DNA of 64,000 bases from Gracilibacillus sp. YIM 98692 (GTDB lineage Bacteria > Bacillota > Bacilli > Bacillales > Amphibacillaceae), in contig NZ_WIXM01000001.1 in NCBI RefSeq assembly GCF_010993965.1, positions 248,001 through 312,000 of the forward strand. The letters are read 5' to 3'. Below the pieces are notes generated by a model, which worked only from the letters and a program-made list of their open reading frames with translations, did not search any database and was not told the origin of the DNA. Positions 35,541 through 45,425 of the stretch are shown here, piece by piece. Position 1 is the stretch's first letter; every line of letters begins with the position of its first letter. The position numbers were made by a program, and so were the translations under genes.

Positions 35541-35959
35541 TGAATCTTTTCCCCCCTCTATTCGATTCACTTTTGCCCCCTATAATAAAGACAATTAGTA
35601 CTAAAAAAAATCGGGATGAATGATAGCACAATTTCCCCCCCCTCCTCATTTACTATAGTCGTAATAACCCTACTATTGATTACAAATATACGTACTTAGG
35701 TTCGGAATGAGCGAATTTATCAACTCCTTAAATTCCCTTTGGTCAATGAATAATCCCTGCCCTTTCAGGGGCAATGTTTGGCTATGCTAAAGCCAATAAT
35801 AAACGTGCCGTGATCGACGTATTTTAGAGGGTGCAGTTTCACTCTACACTCCCCCCCCCATTTTTCTACTTTACAGTATATCTCGTATTGTTTAAATAGC
35901 GTCCAATTAGTAAACACTTATCATATGATTGTTTATTCAGCTTGGAGTGGAATGGAAAA
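35541..35959. other. Leader region of the ger operon
   Basis: About 420 bp with C-rich runs and small hairpins (CCCTG/CAGGG and TTGGCT/AGCCAA near 35755-35795). A short plus-strand stretch encodes IIPALSGAMFGYAKANNKR and stops at 35827, possibly a gene relic. The ger promoter (a forespore sigma-G type is expected for the family) should lie just before 35940 but is not clear to me. Confidence 0.35.
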
Positions 35960-37486
35960 ATGAGAATTCACAGATGGTACAAAAAAAAGAAAAAAAATGA
36001 TAATCAACAAAAAGACAACATTAATCCCGAAGTAGATGATTCATTAGAAAGTCTTATTAAACAAATGAAGGTATCTAATGACTTTATCTACTTTAAAAAT
36101 GATCAATCCCCTCAACCAATACATTTGTATTATTTCATGTCATTGGTTGATTCTGAAATTATCCACAGGGATATTTTACCATACTTAAATCGTGAATCAT
36201 TGACATCATTACAGAAGCTTAAACAGGAACTTCCGATAGAAAATATTGAGATTACAAGTGATGTAAATAAAATTGAGCAGAAAGTGCTTAGAGGATCAAT
36301 CATTATTCAATTGGATAAAAGTAGTACAGAAGTTGCATTAATACGTGCAGAATTAAATAAAGCGCGAGAAGTTTCCCTTCCTGAAGTAGAGTTTAGTGTT
36401 GTTGGTCCAAAGGAGTCGTTTGTAGAATCCCTTGATACGAATTTAAACCTTATTCGTAAAAGACTCCCCATACCTGAACTGCAAATAGCTGAATATTCTG
36501 TTGGGAAATTATCAAAAACAAGAGTGGCGGTTGTTTCTATTGAAGGAATCACCAATGAAGAAAATGTAAATACAGTAAAGCAACGGATTCAAGCAATAGA
36601 ATTTGATACGATTAATGACAGTTCTTATATTGTGCAATTAATTACGGACAATAAAAATTCTCCTTTTCCACAATTAATTGATACAGAAAGGCCAGATAGA
36701 ATTGCGTCTGTATTAGCGGAAGGAAAGGTTGCCATATTAGTAGATGGTGCACCTCACGGAATATTGGGTCCAACGACTTTTATAGAATTTTTCTCAGCAT
36801 TTGAGGATTATTTTTTAAATTGGATCACAGCTTCCTTCTTCCGATTAATTCGATTATTTGCTGTTATATTCTCCATATTAATTACACCCATATACGTTGC
36901 CGTTCTGACGTATCATTATGAATTAATTCCAAAGGACTTAGTTAGTATTTTAGTCATATCAAGACGAGAGATTCCTCTTCCACCAATATTAGAGGCCATA
37001 TTTTTGGAGATAGCTATTGAATTATTACGTGAGGCCGGAGCCCGACTCCCTACAAAGGTTGGTCAGACAATCGGTATCGTGGGAGGTATTGTTATTGGAA
37101 CAGCATCTGTAGAAGCTGGTCTTACTAGTAATGTGCTGTTAATTATCGTTGCACTTGCTGCTTTAGCATCATTTACTACACCTGTATACAAAATGGGTAA
37201 TACTATTCGTCTCATTCGTTTCCCGTTTTTAATTTTCGCTCATTTTTGGGGGTTATTAGGTGTTGCTATATGCTTTTGTTTTACTATTACCCATTTATTA
37301 AAATTAACGTCGCTCGGCAGGCCTTTTTTAGAGCCAATATTTCCTCCAAGAATTTCAGATTTAAAGGACGCCGTCATACGCTTGCCCTTTAATTTTCAGG
37401 CCAAGCGACCTATTCAGTTACAAACAGAAGATACCATGAGATTTAAACAAAATAAAGCAAAAGATAAAAGAGAAATCGATGAATAG
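35960..37486 (+). CDS. Spore germination receptor subunit A (GerA/GerKA family)
   Basis: A 508 aa protein starting at the ATG nine bases after GGAGTGG. The soluble N-terminal half (about 1-280) includes the GerA hallmark GITNEENVNTVKQRI and ILVDGAPHGILGPTTFIEFF. At least four membrane helices follow, with REAGARLPTKVGQTIGIVGG, the conserved gating segment. Subunit A of the germinant receptor in the spore inner membrane, co-transcribed with the B and C subunits. Confidence 0.93.
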   Translation: MRIHRWYKKKKKNDNQQKDNINPEVDDSLESLIKQMKVSNDFIYFKNDQSPQPIHLYYFMSLVDSEIIHRDILPYLNRESLTSLQKLKQELPIENIEITSDVNKIEQKVLRGSIIIQLDKSSTEVALIRAELNKAREVSLPEVEFSVVGPKESFVESLDTNLNLIRKRLPIPELQIAEYSVGKLSKTRVAVVSIEGITNEENVNTVKQRIQAIEFDTINDSSYIVQLITDNKNSPFPQLIDTERPDRIASVLAEGKVAILVDGAPHGILGPTTFIEFFSAFEDYFLNWITASFFRLIRLFAVIFSILITPIYVAVLTYHYELIPKDLVSILVISRREIPLPPILEAIFLEIAIELLREAGARLPTKVGQTIGIVGGIVIGTASVEAGLTSNVLLIIVALAALASFTTPVYKMGNTIRLIRFPFLIFAHFWGLLGVAICFCFTITHLLKLTSLGRPFLEPIFPPRISDLKDAVIRLPFNFQAKRPIQLQTEDTMRFKQNKAKDKREIDE

Positions 37487-37495
37487 GAGATTCTT

Positions 37496-38587
37496 ATGAA
37501 AGCGATGCAAAGAAAAGTAAATGAAAGGTACATGATAACCGCTTCTCTTGTCTTTTTCTTAATTCACTCTATGCAAATCGGTATTGGAATTTTAAGTTAT
37601 CAACAAGACATTGTAAAATCTGCTGGAAATGACTCATGGATAGCCGTGATTTTTGCAGGACTGATCGTTCATATCATTATATGGATGATGTACAAAATTT
37701 TAAAAAATGGAAAAGGAGACCTTATCACAATCCATTATGATTTGTTTGGAAAGTGGCTAGGCGGAATCTTTAGTTTAATATGGATTATCTACTATTGGGC
37801 AATTGGGCTTGTTGTCATTCGATCTTATTTAGAAGTTGTACAAGTTTGGATGTTCCCAGATATCAGTATATGGCAATTTAGCCTGATATTTCTTTCTTTA
37901 GTCTATTATTTACTTATTGGTGGTTTTCGCGTTGTAACTGGAATATGTTTTTTAGGCGTTGTCATACCTGCTTATTTATTACTAACACTTATCTTTCCAA
38001 TAGAGTTCACAGAATTCAGAAATTTATTGCCAATTTGGAATCACTCTTTGAAAGACATCTCATTGGCAACAAAAGATATGACACTAAGTTATTTAGGTTT
38101 GAGCACGCTGTTAATGTTCTATCCTTATTTAAAAAATCCGGAAAGGTCACAGAAATGGGCTCATGGAGGAAATTTACTTACAATGCTGCTGTATGCAGGA
38201 TTAATGATATTATCTATAGCATATTTTGGACAAGGATATCTAAGCAGAATTATTTGGCCTACATTAACGATGTGGAAAATCGTAGAATTGCCATTTGTCG
38301 AGCGGTTTGAGTATGTCGGTATTTCATCATGGGCCCTTATTATTTTACCAAACATCTGCTTATCATTTTGGGCAGCTTCTAGAGGAGTACGACAGCTATT
38401 AAGATTTAGTCAAAGAAAAGCATTAATTGGCATGCTACTTATGACATGGATTATTATTTATTTTTTGCAGGAACGTCAACAGATAGAAATGTTAAGTTCT
38501 TATGTTTCTATGACAGGTTTTTATCTAATTGTTATATACTTACCCTTGCTATTTGTATTTTCATATCTTCGCTTACTTAGGAGATGA
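37496..38587 (+). CDS. Spore germination receptor subunit B (GerB family, APC-type)
   Basis: A 363 aa protein with about ten membrane segments and the GerB start IHSMQIGIGILSYQQDIVKSAGND, which forms the ligand-binding broken helix of this amino-acid-transporter-like fold. TAGGAG precedes the ATG, 10 bp after the A-subunit stop. It is likely to determine germinant specificity; the germinant cannot be read from sequence. Confidence 0.92.
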   Translation: MKAMQRKVNERYMITASLVFFLIHSMQIGIGILSYQQDIVKSAGNDSWIAVIFAGLIVHIIIWMMYKILKNGKGDLITIHYDLFGKWLGGIFSLIWIIYYWAIGLVVIRSYLEVVQVWMFPDISIWQFSLIFLSLVYYLLIGGFRVVTGICFLGVVIPAYLLLTLIFPIEFTEFRNLLPIWNHSLKDISLATKDMTLSYLGLSTLLMFYPYLKNPERSQKWAHGGNLLTMLLYAGLMILSIAYFGQGYLSRIIWPTLTMWKIVELPFVERFEYVGISSWALIILPNICLSFWAASRGVRQLLRFSQRKALIGMLLMTWIIIYFLQERQQIEMLSSYVSMTGFYLIVIYLPLLFVFSYLRLLRR

Positions 38588-38591
38588 ATAA

Positions 38592-39683
38592 ATGAAGCGC
38601 ATTTTATTATTGATTGTAATTTGTTTATTAGGTGTATTATCAGCATGTGTTCAAAAACAAATTTTGGATGATGTTCAGTTAGTTACTGCTATTGGATATG
38701 AATTAACAAATGAAAATGAGCTTAAAGCTACAGCAGTCACGCCAATATACAAGCCTGATAAAACAATAATTAGTGACATATTCACAGAAACAGGCCCTTT
38801 AAGTAAAGAAATACGGAAACAATTAAATATGCAATCATCAAGGCCGTTTGTAAGTGGAAAAATAGAAATTGGATTATATAGCAAGGATCTTGCACAAAAA
38901 GGGATGCTAGATTTACTTGATACCTTTTATAGAGATCCTGCCGTTGGTTCAAGAGCTTATCTAGCAATTGTTGATGGTAACATGCAATCTTTATTAGAAA
39001 AGCAATATGGGCAGCAAGATAATGGCATATATTTATCACATATGTTTGAACAAAATATTGATACCGGTTCTCTCCCAAGAACAAATTTGAATCAATTCTT
39101 ATCTGCTTATTATTCGCAAGGGATAGATCCTTTTATACCCATAGTAAAACAAGAAAATGGGCAAGTGAAACTTGATGGTCACGCTCTGTTTCGTGGAGAT
39201 AAAATGGTTGGAGAACTCTCTGCAAAAAACATGTTTATCTTTAAAGTATTAATGGATAAATATACAAAGCAAGACTCTACAGCAGTTAAGTTGACGGAAA
39301 CTAACCAAAGAGAAGGGGAGTATGTTTCTGTATTAAAAATAAGGGCTAAACGAGTTTATAAAATAGAGAATACTACTGAAGTTCCTAAAATCACAATAAA
39401 TGTAAAAATAGAGGGTAATGTAGAGGAATACTCTGAAGGGCAACAGATTGATAAAAAAATAATCAAAACAGCACAAAAAAGTATGCAATCTCAAGTAAAA
39501 AAACAAGCTGATGATATGATAAGTATGTTCCAAGAGTTAAGAATTGACCCTATTGGAATAGGGGGACAAGTCAGGAGTCGGCAAAGAAATTGGGATGAAA
39601 ATCATTGGCTGGATGTTTATCCCAATGCTGACATAAACGTAGATGTACAAGTGAGTCTAACTGAAACCGGTATAGTGGAATAA
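38592..39683 (+). CDS. Spore germination receptor subunit C (Ger(x)C lipoprotein)
   Basis: A 363 aa lipoprotein: signal LLIVICLLGVLSAC (lipid Cys about 19), then the three-domain Ger(x)C fold beginning QILDDVQLVTAIGYEL. It ends with GIGGQVRSRQRNWDENHW and VDVQVSLTETG, as usual. TAGGAG for this gene lies inside the end of the B-subunit gene. Completes the A-B-C receptor. Confidence 0.92.
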   Translation: MKRILLLIVICLLGVLSACVQKQILDDVQLVTAIGYELTNENELKATAVTPIYKPDKTIISDIFTETGPLSKEIRKQLNMQSSRPFVSGKIEIGLYSKDLAQKGMLDLLDTFYRDPAVGSRAYLAIVDGNMQSLLEKQYGQQDNGIYLSHMFEQNIDTGSLPRTNLNQFLSAYYSQGIDPFIPIVKQENGQVKLDGHALFRGDKMVGELSAKNMFIFKVLMDKYTKQDSTAVKLTETNQREGEYVSVLKIRAKRVYKIENTTEVPKITINVKIEGNVEEYSEGQQIDKKIIKTAQKSMQSQVKKQADDMISMFQELRIDPIGIGGQVRSRQRNWDENHWLDVYPNADINVDVQVSLTETGIVE

Positions 39684-40090
39684 GTTATCAAAACCAATTT
39701 ACACCCTGCTTAGCTTGATTAATCAGTTAAATATAATATTAGACAAAACTCGGATTCAGCTTATTCTGTAAAAGTAGGAGTTGAGCCATAATGTACTTAA
39801 TTGTAAGGAAAGTAAAAGGGAAAGCAGAAATCCTAAAAGACTCTAACAGCACTTCTAATAAAATCTTCCATAATTTTTCCAGCGCAAATACCTTCGAGAA
39901 AAAACTAAACTTTCATACCCATTCACATAAAAGATGGTGGGTAAAGGAAAAGCCGTTTCCTTTTTTTGAAGAAAACGGCTTTTTGTGTTTGAAATGATTT
40001 ATTTAATAATCGAAATGCTTCGGGCCTTCTAACAAAATACAAAATTAACTTGATCTGTTACTCAACTCTAATTTGTTCAACGTGTTCTAC
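39684..40090. terminator. Convergent intergenic region with a bidirectional terminator at 39948-39985
   Basis: AAAAGCCGTTT and AAACGGCTTTT form an 11-pair stem with T runs on both strands, between the plus-strand ger operon and minus-strand pckA. A 68-codon frame starting at 39791 runs through this stem and is therefore doubtful. The rest of the 400 bp shows nothing else. Confidence 0.75.
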
Positions 40091-41668
40091 CTATGATTTA
40101 ATTTGCGGTCCTGCTTTTTTTATTTCTGGCTCTACATTAGAAAAGCGTTCGAAATTGGAAATAAACCTTTCTGCTAACTCTTGTGCTTTTTTGTCATAAG
40201 CATTTTTGTTTTCCCATGTATGACGAGGGTTTAATATTTCTGTCGGAACCCCTGCTATCGTTTCTGGAATAAACAAACCGAAATGAGAATCTTGATTGTA
40301 GTTCACTTTCTCCAAATCACCATTAATTGCTGCTCGAACCATGGTACGAGTGTATGCTAATTTTATTCTTTCACCGACTCCATATGCACCGCCGGACCAT
40401 CCTGTATTGACAAGATAAACACGTACATCATGGTCATCAATTTTTTTACCAAGTAACTCCGCATATACATTAGGGTCAAGCGGTAGGAACGGCTCACCAA
40501 AACAAGTGGAAAAGGTAGCTTCCGGTTCGGTAATGCCCCTCTCCGTACCAGCAAGTTTCGATGTATACCCGCTCAAGAAATGATACATAGCCTGTTCTTT
40601 TGTTAGCTTTGATATCGGAGGAAGTACACCGAACGCATCTGCTGTAAGCAATATAATGACTTTTGGATGACCAGCTATACTAGGTGTAACTGCTCCCGAG
40701 ATTTTTTCAATCGAATAAGCAACTCGAGTGTTTTCTGTATGCGTATTATCATTAAATTTTAATGATCGTGTGTCTTCATCAATCGCTACATTCTCTAATA
40801 CGGAACCGTATTGAATGGCGTTCCATATTTGTGGTTCTTTTTCTTGGGATAATCCGATACATTTCGCATAACAGCCGCCTTCAAAGTTAAAGACACCATT
40901 ATCTGACCAACCATGCTCATCATCACCAATCAGCTTCCGTTCGGGGTCTGCTGACAGTGTCGTTTTTCCTGTTCCAGATAAACCAAAAAACAAAGCCACA
41001 TCATCAGGACTGTCACCCATATTAGCCGAACAATGCATTGGCAATATGCCTTCAAATGGCAGTAAATAATTAAGAACGCTGAATACAGATTTTTTCATTT
41101 CACCTGCATAAGCTGTCCCGCCAATTAACACCATTCTTCTTTCAAATGAAACAGCAATGAATGTCTCTGAGTTAAGGTCATCTGCAATTGGATCTGCTTT
41201 TAAGCCAGGCAAGCAAACCACCTCAAAATCGGGTTTATGATTCTCAGAATCTATCACATTTTGATCTATAAATAATTGTTTTACAAACAAATTATGCCAA
41301 GCAAATTCATTGATAACCCGGATGGAGAGTTGGTGGTTTGGATCAGCACCGGCTACTCCATCAAACGTAAATATCTCTCGTTCAGACATGTATTCTAACG
41401 CTCTTTGGTAAAGCGAATCAAACGTTTGCTGAGACATCGGCTGGTTGATTTTCCCCCACTTCACCTTTTCCTTTGTCGATGAATCTTTCACAATATATTT
41501 ATCTTTTGGTGACCTGCCGGTAAATTCCCCTGTATAGGCATGCAGTGCTCCTTGTTCTGTAAGCATTGCTTCCTTACGTGTTACAGCCATTTCGATTAAC
41601 TGGGATACGGGTAAGTTTTGGTGTACCTTTCTAGAGTAAAGCGTATCTACTTTATTAAGCACTTTCAC
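40091..41668 (-). CDS. pckA: Phosphoenolpyruvate carboxykinase (ATP)
   Basis: Converts oxaloacetate and ATP to phosphoenolpyruvate, the first committed step of gluconeogenesis. The start is taken as GTG nine bases after AAAGGA, giving 525 aa, close to the B. subtilis length; earlier in-frame ATGs overlap that site. Key motifs are present: PMHCSANMG, the P-loop [34 protein letters not shown] and [10 protein letters not shown]. Transcribed in the same direction as gapB, 128 bp downstream of it. Confidence 0.96.
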   Translation of the reverse strand: MKVLNKVDTLYSRKVHQNLPVSQLIEMAVTRKEAMLTEQGALHAYTGEFTGRSPKDKYIVKDSSTKEKVKWGKINQPMSQQTFDSLYQRALEYMSEREIFTFDGVAGADPNHQLSIRVINEFAWHNLFVKQLFIDQNVIDSENHKPDFEVVCLPGLKADPIADDLNSETFIAVSFERRMVLIGGTAYAGEMKKSVFSVLNYLLPFEGILPMHCSANMGDSPDDVALFFGLSGTGKTTLSADPERKLIGDDEHGWSDNGVFNFEGGCYAKCIGLSQEKEPQIWNAIQYGSVLENVAIDEDTRSLKFNDNTHTENTRVAYSIEKISGAVTPSIAGHPKVIILLTADAFGVLPPISKLTKEQAMYHFLSGYTSKLAGTERGITEPEATFSTCFGEPFLPLDPNVYAELLGKKIDDHDVRVYLVNTGWSGGAYGVGERIKLAYTRTMVRAAINGDLEKVNYNQDSHFGLFIPETIAGVPTEILNPRHTWENKNAYDKKAQELAERFISNFERFSNVEPEIKKAGPQIKS

Positions 41669-41796
41669 TATTCTCATTCCTTTCATTCTCAAGTTTCATA
41701 CAAGTCGGACTACAAAAAGCATAAAAGGTGGTTACTTTTATCGAAGGGACTATATCAATGACGCTTTCACAGTGTATACAAATAACAATACCCATA

Positions 41797-42834
41797 TCAG
41801 GAAGACTTTTGTAATTTCTCATTTTCAATCATCCTCGCCTTCATATAATGAGATAACTCCGCTACTCGACACGTATAGGCCCATTCGTTATCGTACCAGG
41901 CTAATACTTTTATTTGATCTCCCATTACCTCAAGCGATAGACCATCAACTGTCGCTGATTGTGAACTACCAATATAATCGACAGAAACAAGTGGCTCATT
42001 TGTACTACCGACTATTTTGTTCATTTCTCCCTCGCTAGCTGATTCAAATGCTGCTCTCACTTCATCTGCGGTATACTCATCATCTACCTGTACAGTCAAA
42101 TCAGCTAAAGATACATCTTGTGTTGGTACGCGAACAGCTGTACCTTCCATTTTCGACGCTAAATGTGGCAGCACATCTTTAAGTGCTTTTCCGACCCCTG
42201 TCGTTGTTGGAACAATGGATTGTGTAGAGGCTCGTGCTCTACGCAAATCTTTATGAGGATTGTCTAAAGGCTTTTGGTCAGATGTTATCGAGTGAATACT
42301 AGTTACCCAGCCTTTCTGTATATGAAATCTGTCATCTAAAACCTTTAATACAGGAGCAACGCAATTCGTTGTACAGGATGCAGCAGATATATATGTGTGC
42401 TTTTCTGGATTATATAATTGCTCGTTCACTCCCATCACTACGGTTAAATCGAGATCTTTTCCTGGTGCCGTAACAATTACAGAGGTTGCTCCTGCATGAA
42501 TGTGCCCAGAAGCGCTTTGCTTATCTCTGAACTTCCCTGTTGCATCGATAGCCAAGTCTACACCAAGTTTTCCCCATGGAATATTAGCAGGCTCACGATG
42601 ATAAACAACATGGATGACGTTTCCATTAATGCGAAGTTCATTAGCTGAAGCAGAAATATCGGCATCCCATTTTCCATGTACAGAATCATACTTGAGTAAA
42701 TGTGCGATTGTTTCTGCTGAATAAACACTGTTAATTGCCTTTAGAGATGTACGCATCCCCTCTTCAGTCATCATCTTTCTTATTAACAATCTTCCAATTC
42801 TCCCCGTACCACTTACTCCAATTCCTATTTCCAC
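41797..42834 (-). CDS. gapB: Glyceraldehyde-3-phosphate dehydrogenase, gluconeogenic (GapB type)
   Basis: Reduces 1,3-bisphosphoglycerate in the gluconeogenic direction, using NADPH in GapB enzymes. The start is GTG eight bases after GGGAGG (345 aa). The catalytic Cys is in SAASCTTNC and the His in SIHSITSDQKP. PHKDLRRARA and WYDNEWAYTCR are conserved. The first nucleotide-binding loop reads GVSGTGRIGR where GAPDHs normally have GINGFGRIGR, an unusual change. An inverted repeat 22 bp upstream may be an operator. Adjacent to pckA, its partner in gluconeogenesis. Confidence 0.92.
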   Translation of the reverse strand: MEIGIGVSGTGRIGRLLIRKMMTEEGMRTSLKAINSVYSAETIAHLLKYDSVHGKWDADISASANELRINGNVIHVVYHREPANIPWGKLGVDLAIDATGKFRDKQSASGHIHAGATSVIVTAPGKDLDLTVVMGVNEQLYNPEKHTYISAASCTTNCVAPVLKVLDDRFHIQKGWVTSIHSITSDQKPLDNPHKDLRRARASTQSIVPTTTGVGKALKDVLPHLASKMEGTAVRVPTQDVSLADLTVQVDDEYTADEVRAAFESASEGEMNKIVGSTNEPLVSVDYIGSSQSATVDGLSLEVMGDQIKVLAWYDNEWAYTCRVAELSHYMKARMIENEKLQKSS

Positions 42835-42855
42835 TTCATCGCCTCCCGAAATATA

Positions 42856-42882
42856 ATGCAACACATACAATTAATGTTGTAT
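42856..42882. promoter_or_regulatory. Inverted repeat upstream of gapB
   Basis: ATGCAACA and TGTTGTAT (one mismatch) separated by 11 bases, about 20 bp upstream of the gapB start. It could bind a gluconeogenesis repressor such as CcpN, but I cannot match it firmly to that operator. Confidence 0.35.
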
Positions 42883-42958
42883 TATATGTTACGCTATTTA
42901 TTGTAAAAAGTGTACATTATAAAACTAATTAAACTAAAATAAGTCATTCATTCCTTTT

Positions 42959-44296
42959 TTAAACAAACAATGGAATGAGCAGGCCAGCGATTAATAAAAT
43001 TAGTGCTCCACCTAATCGTGAAGAAATCTGTGCAAATGGCATAAGCTCCATTCGTTTTGCTGCAGAAAGCACTGCAACATCACCTGTACCTCCCATGTTT
43101 GCCATGCAGAGGCCAGCAGTAATTGCTGCTTCAATTGGATAGAAACCAACAAGTTTACCTAATAACGCCGCACCCATGATAGCTCCTAGTACCACACCAA
43201 ATACAATGAGAGCATACTGTAAGGTCAACGCTTCTAATACTGTTCCTAAATCGGTATAAGCAACACCAATCCCAAATAGCAAAGCTAATGTCCAATTTTT
43301 TGCTACAAACTGATACCATTGACTGGCACCATCGACAACCTGTGTTGGAATGATGTTTGCAATCTTAGTAATAGCTACAAGAATAATCATAATCGCGTAT
43401 GGATGTAATGGAATCACAGCGCCTAATAACGTACCAACCGCAAAAAATGTTAGAGCTGCAAGTAAGCCGGCACCCATTTTCTGAATATCGTATTTTAGTT
43501 CTGGCTTTTCATATGTGAACCCTTTAACTAATTGACCGTTACCAGTCAGTGATGGATAGACCTTACCGATTTTATCTAAAAGACTAGCTAATACAATGGC
43601 GAATACATTTCCAAGTGCTAGTGCTGGCACGAGCATCGAAATGTAATAACTTGGATCATTTCCTAGTAATTCAGAATAAACCTGACTCATAGGAACAGCG
43701 CCGGCACCCATTCCTCCACCCATAATGGGCATTGCAATAACTAATACAGCCTCTTGAAGTGTGAAACCAACAATGGAGCCAATTATTCCAGTGAGTGCGA
43801 TTGCACCAAGGACAGCTCCTCCAATTGGAAGAAAATAGCGTAAGCCAACCTTGACTAATATTTTGGAGTTCATTCCTAAAATACTGCCGGTAATTAATGC
43901 TGCAATATAAAAGTTTAGAAAACCACCTGTTTTCATAAAGTCTGTAATAGAAGTTGTGATAGTTTCCGGTAGTAGTCCGCTATATACCATGTAAGCGGAA
44001 CCAAAAATAGCAAGTATAGCCCCTCCACCAAGATAGGTTTTTACGATCGGTAAACGATCCCCTAACCATCCAAACAACTCTCCTAATACAACCATGACCA
44101 GTAAGCTACCAATCATTCCCCCTGGCAGATTTCCGGTGTACATACTTGTTAAAGTAACCGCAGCAAAAATAGCAAACCAAATAACTGGTATATTAAAAAT
44201 TGAAATTTTAGATTTAGAAAAAAGATATTGTACATTTGCAGGATTATCATTTTCAAAAATTGCTTCTTGTGAATAGCCTTTTGATAATTCTTTCAT
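42959..44296 (-). CDS. 2-hydroxycarboxylate (malate/citrate-type) Na+ symporter
   Basis: A 445 aa 2HCT-family secondary transporter (MaeN/CimH/CitS type) with about eleven membrane segments. The two re-entrant-loop motifs are visible: PIMGGGMGAGAVPMSQVY and ANMGGTGDVAVLSAAKRM. Substrate is probably malate or citrate with sodium. GAGGAGG precedes the ATG. It is on the same strand as gapB and pckA, 124 bp upstream of gapB, so the three form a C4-acid gluconeogenic block. Which acid is carried cannot be decided from sequence. Confidence 0.88.
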   Translation of the reverse strand: MKELSKGYSQEAIFENDNPANVQYLFSKSKISIFNIPVIWFAIFAAVTLTSMYTGNLPGGMIGSLLVMVVLGELFGWLGDRLPIVKTYLGGGAILAIFGSAYMVYSGLLPETITTSITDFMKTGGFLNFYIAALITGSILGMNSKILVKVGLRYFLPIGGAVLGAIALTGIIGSIVGFTLQEAVLVIAMPIMGGGMGAGAVPMSQVYSELLGNDPSYYISMLVPALALGNVFAIVLASLLDKIGKVYPSLTGNGQLVKGFTYEKPELKYDIQKMGAGLLAALTFFAVGTLLGAVIPLHPYAIMIILVAITKIANIIPTQVVDGASQWYQFVAKNWTLALLFGIGVAYTDLGTVLEALTLQYALIVFGVVLGAIMGAALLGKLVGFYPIEAAITAGLCMANMGGTGDVAVLSAAKRMELMPFAQISSRLGGALILLIAGLLIPLFV

Positions 44297-44463
44297 GAAA
44301 TTTCCTCCTCTTATAAATTTTGTTTATCTATTATCTCACCCTCCTCTGAAATCGTTTACAACTTTATTCGAACTCATCTTATTACTTATTTCCACCCCTT
44401 TAAAGTTTATAAAATTAATGAATTTTTTTTGTAATTAATGAAATCAAGTGATTAATTGGCAGT

Positions 44464-44503
44464 AAAAAAATGACTCTAAAGCAAATCGCTTTTGAGTCAT
44501 TTT
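44464..44503. terminator. Bidirectional terminator-like hairpin upstream of the symporter gene
   Basis: AAATGACTC with GAGTCATTT, plus inner AAAGC with GCTTT; T runs on both strands. It lies about 170 bp upstream of the symporter start with no intact gene just beyond it. Either it ends a lost gene or it acts as an attenuator. Confidence 0.6.
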
Positions 44504-44805
44504 AAATAGGCATTTACTATGTCACTATTTCCTTTGTATGAGCAATGATAAACCTTGCTGTATATTCCATAATTCATGCGCATTAATTTTGACCAATAAA
44601 ACCCATCGCAAATACTCTGAACTCATATATAATGCTAGGCTTAAGTAACGATAAATGGATAGTTACAGGTAGCACAAGAATTGTGAGGACATCTGTTCCT
44701 TCATTTACATGACGATTTCGCTTTTTCCTTTATTCATTCCTCAACGACTTTTTCCACAAAGTCGGTATTCTGTTAAGTGCCAAATTAATTCGGACTAGTC
44801 TTGAG

Positions 44806-44945
44806 TTTGGCACTTATCAGCGCTATAAGTACAATTTTGTTCTTGTAGTTATTAATTTTGGTACTTAATTGTGCTTTAAATACTATTTTGACAAAGTACT
44901 TTTTTTATTTTGGTACTTATTCTTGTGATAAGTATCATTTTTGTT
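44806..44945. repeat. Three degenerate tandem intergenic repeats
   Basis: Units beginning TTTGGCACTTA (44806), TTTTGGTACTTAATTGTG (44857) and TTTTGGTACTTATTCTTGTG (about 44909) are spaced about 51 bp, each followed by a TATAAGTAC- or TAAGTAT-like segment. The surrounding 44504-45149 holds no supported gene. Confidence 0.5.
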
Positions 44946-45149
44946 ATAACCTGTATTGATTTAGGATTTAATTGTGCCTATCACAACTCGAAATATATCT
45001 AAATTAACAAAATACGGAAAATGGCAGACATCATCAGAGGAAAAAGTCGGCCCCGCCTATACTTTTAACTCTTGATAACATGCAGAAAAAAGAGTGACCT
45101 GATCGATAACCCTCCCAGCTTGGTGCAATTTCACCATTGCTCGAAAAAG

Positions 45150-45329
45150 CACTTGATGAACGGACCCACTCCAAGCCCGAGAAGAGATTTACCAGTACAT
45201 TATGCAAGATTGAATCATGAAATTGGATTATATTCAGAAGATAGAGCAAATATTATGATTAAGCATGTTGGGATGGAGGAACCGCCACGAGCATTTGATA
45301 GAGGTGATCTTGCAAAAAAGAATAATTAA
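45150..45329 (+). pseudogene. C-terminal remnant of a DUF3231 gene
   Basis: The frame PRRDLPVHYARLNHEIGLYS, then EDRANIMIKHVGMEEPPRAF, then a DLAK-like end aligns with the C-terminus of the intact DUF3231 protein at 15634 (KDMAVSYVRLTTESAEYAED...IMIKNEWLEQPPQAPD). The N-terminal 280 residues are gone and no start is visible. The structured repeat follows 10 bp later. Confidence 0.6.
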
Positions 45330-45338
45330 AACAGATAA

Positions 45339-45420
45339 AGAGAGACTTCCATCAGTGGAGGTTTCTTCCCCCCACTATACTTCTTTTATTATTCTAAGTC
45401 TTGAAGGCGGGGCCTTACTG
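45339..45420 (+). repeat. Structured interspersed repeat, shortened copy
   Basis: Shares AGAGAGACTTCCATCAGTGG and the CTTGAAG(T/G) right part with the copy at 33274-33406. It lacks about 50 bases between two CCCCACT segments, as if deleted by recombination between them. It lies between the DUF3231 remnant and the end of the HPr-like gene. Confidence 0.5.
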
Positions 45421-45425
45421 TTAAA

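Noticed and set aside
39791-39997. 68-codon plus-strand frame after the ger operon.
   Set aside because: Its last third is the strong bidirectional terminator stem, and the ribosome site is weak; unlikely to be a real gene.
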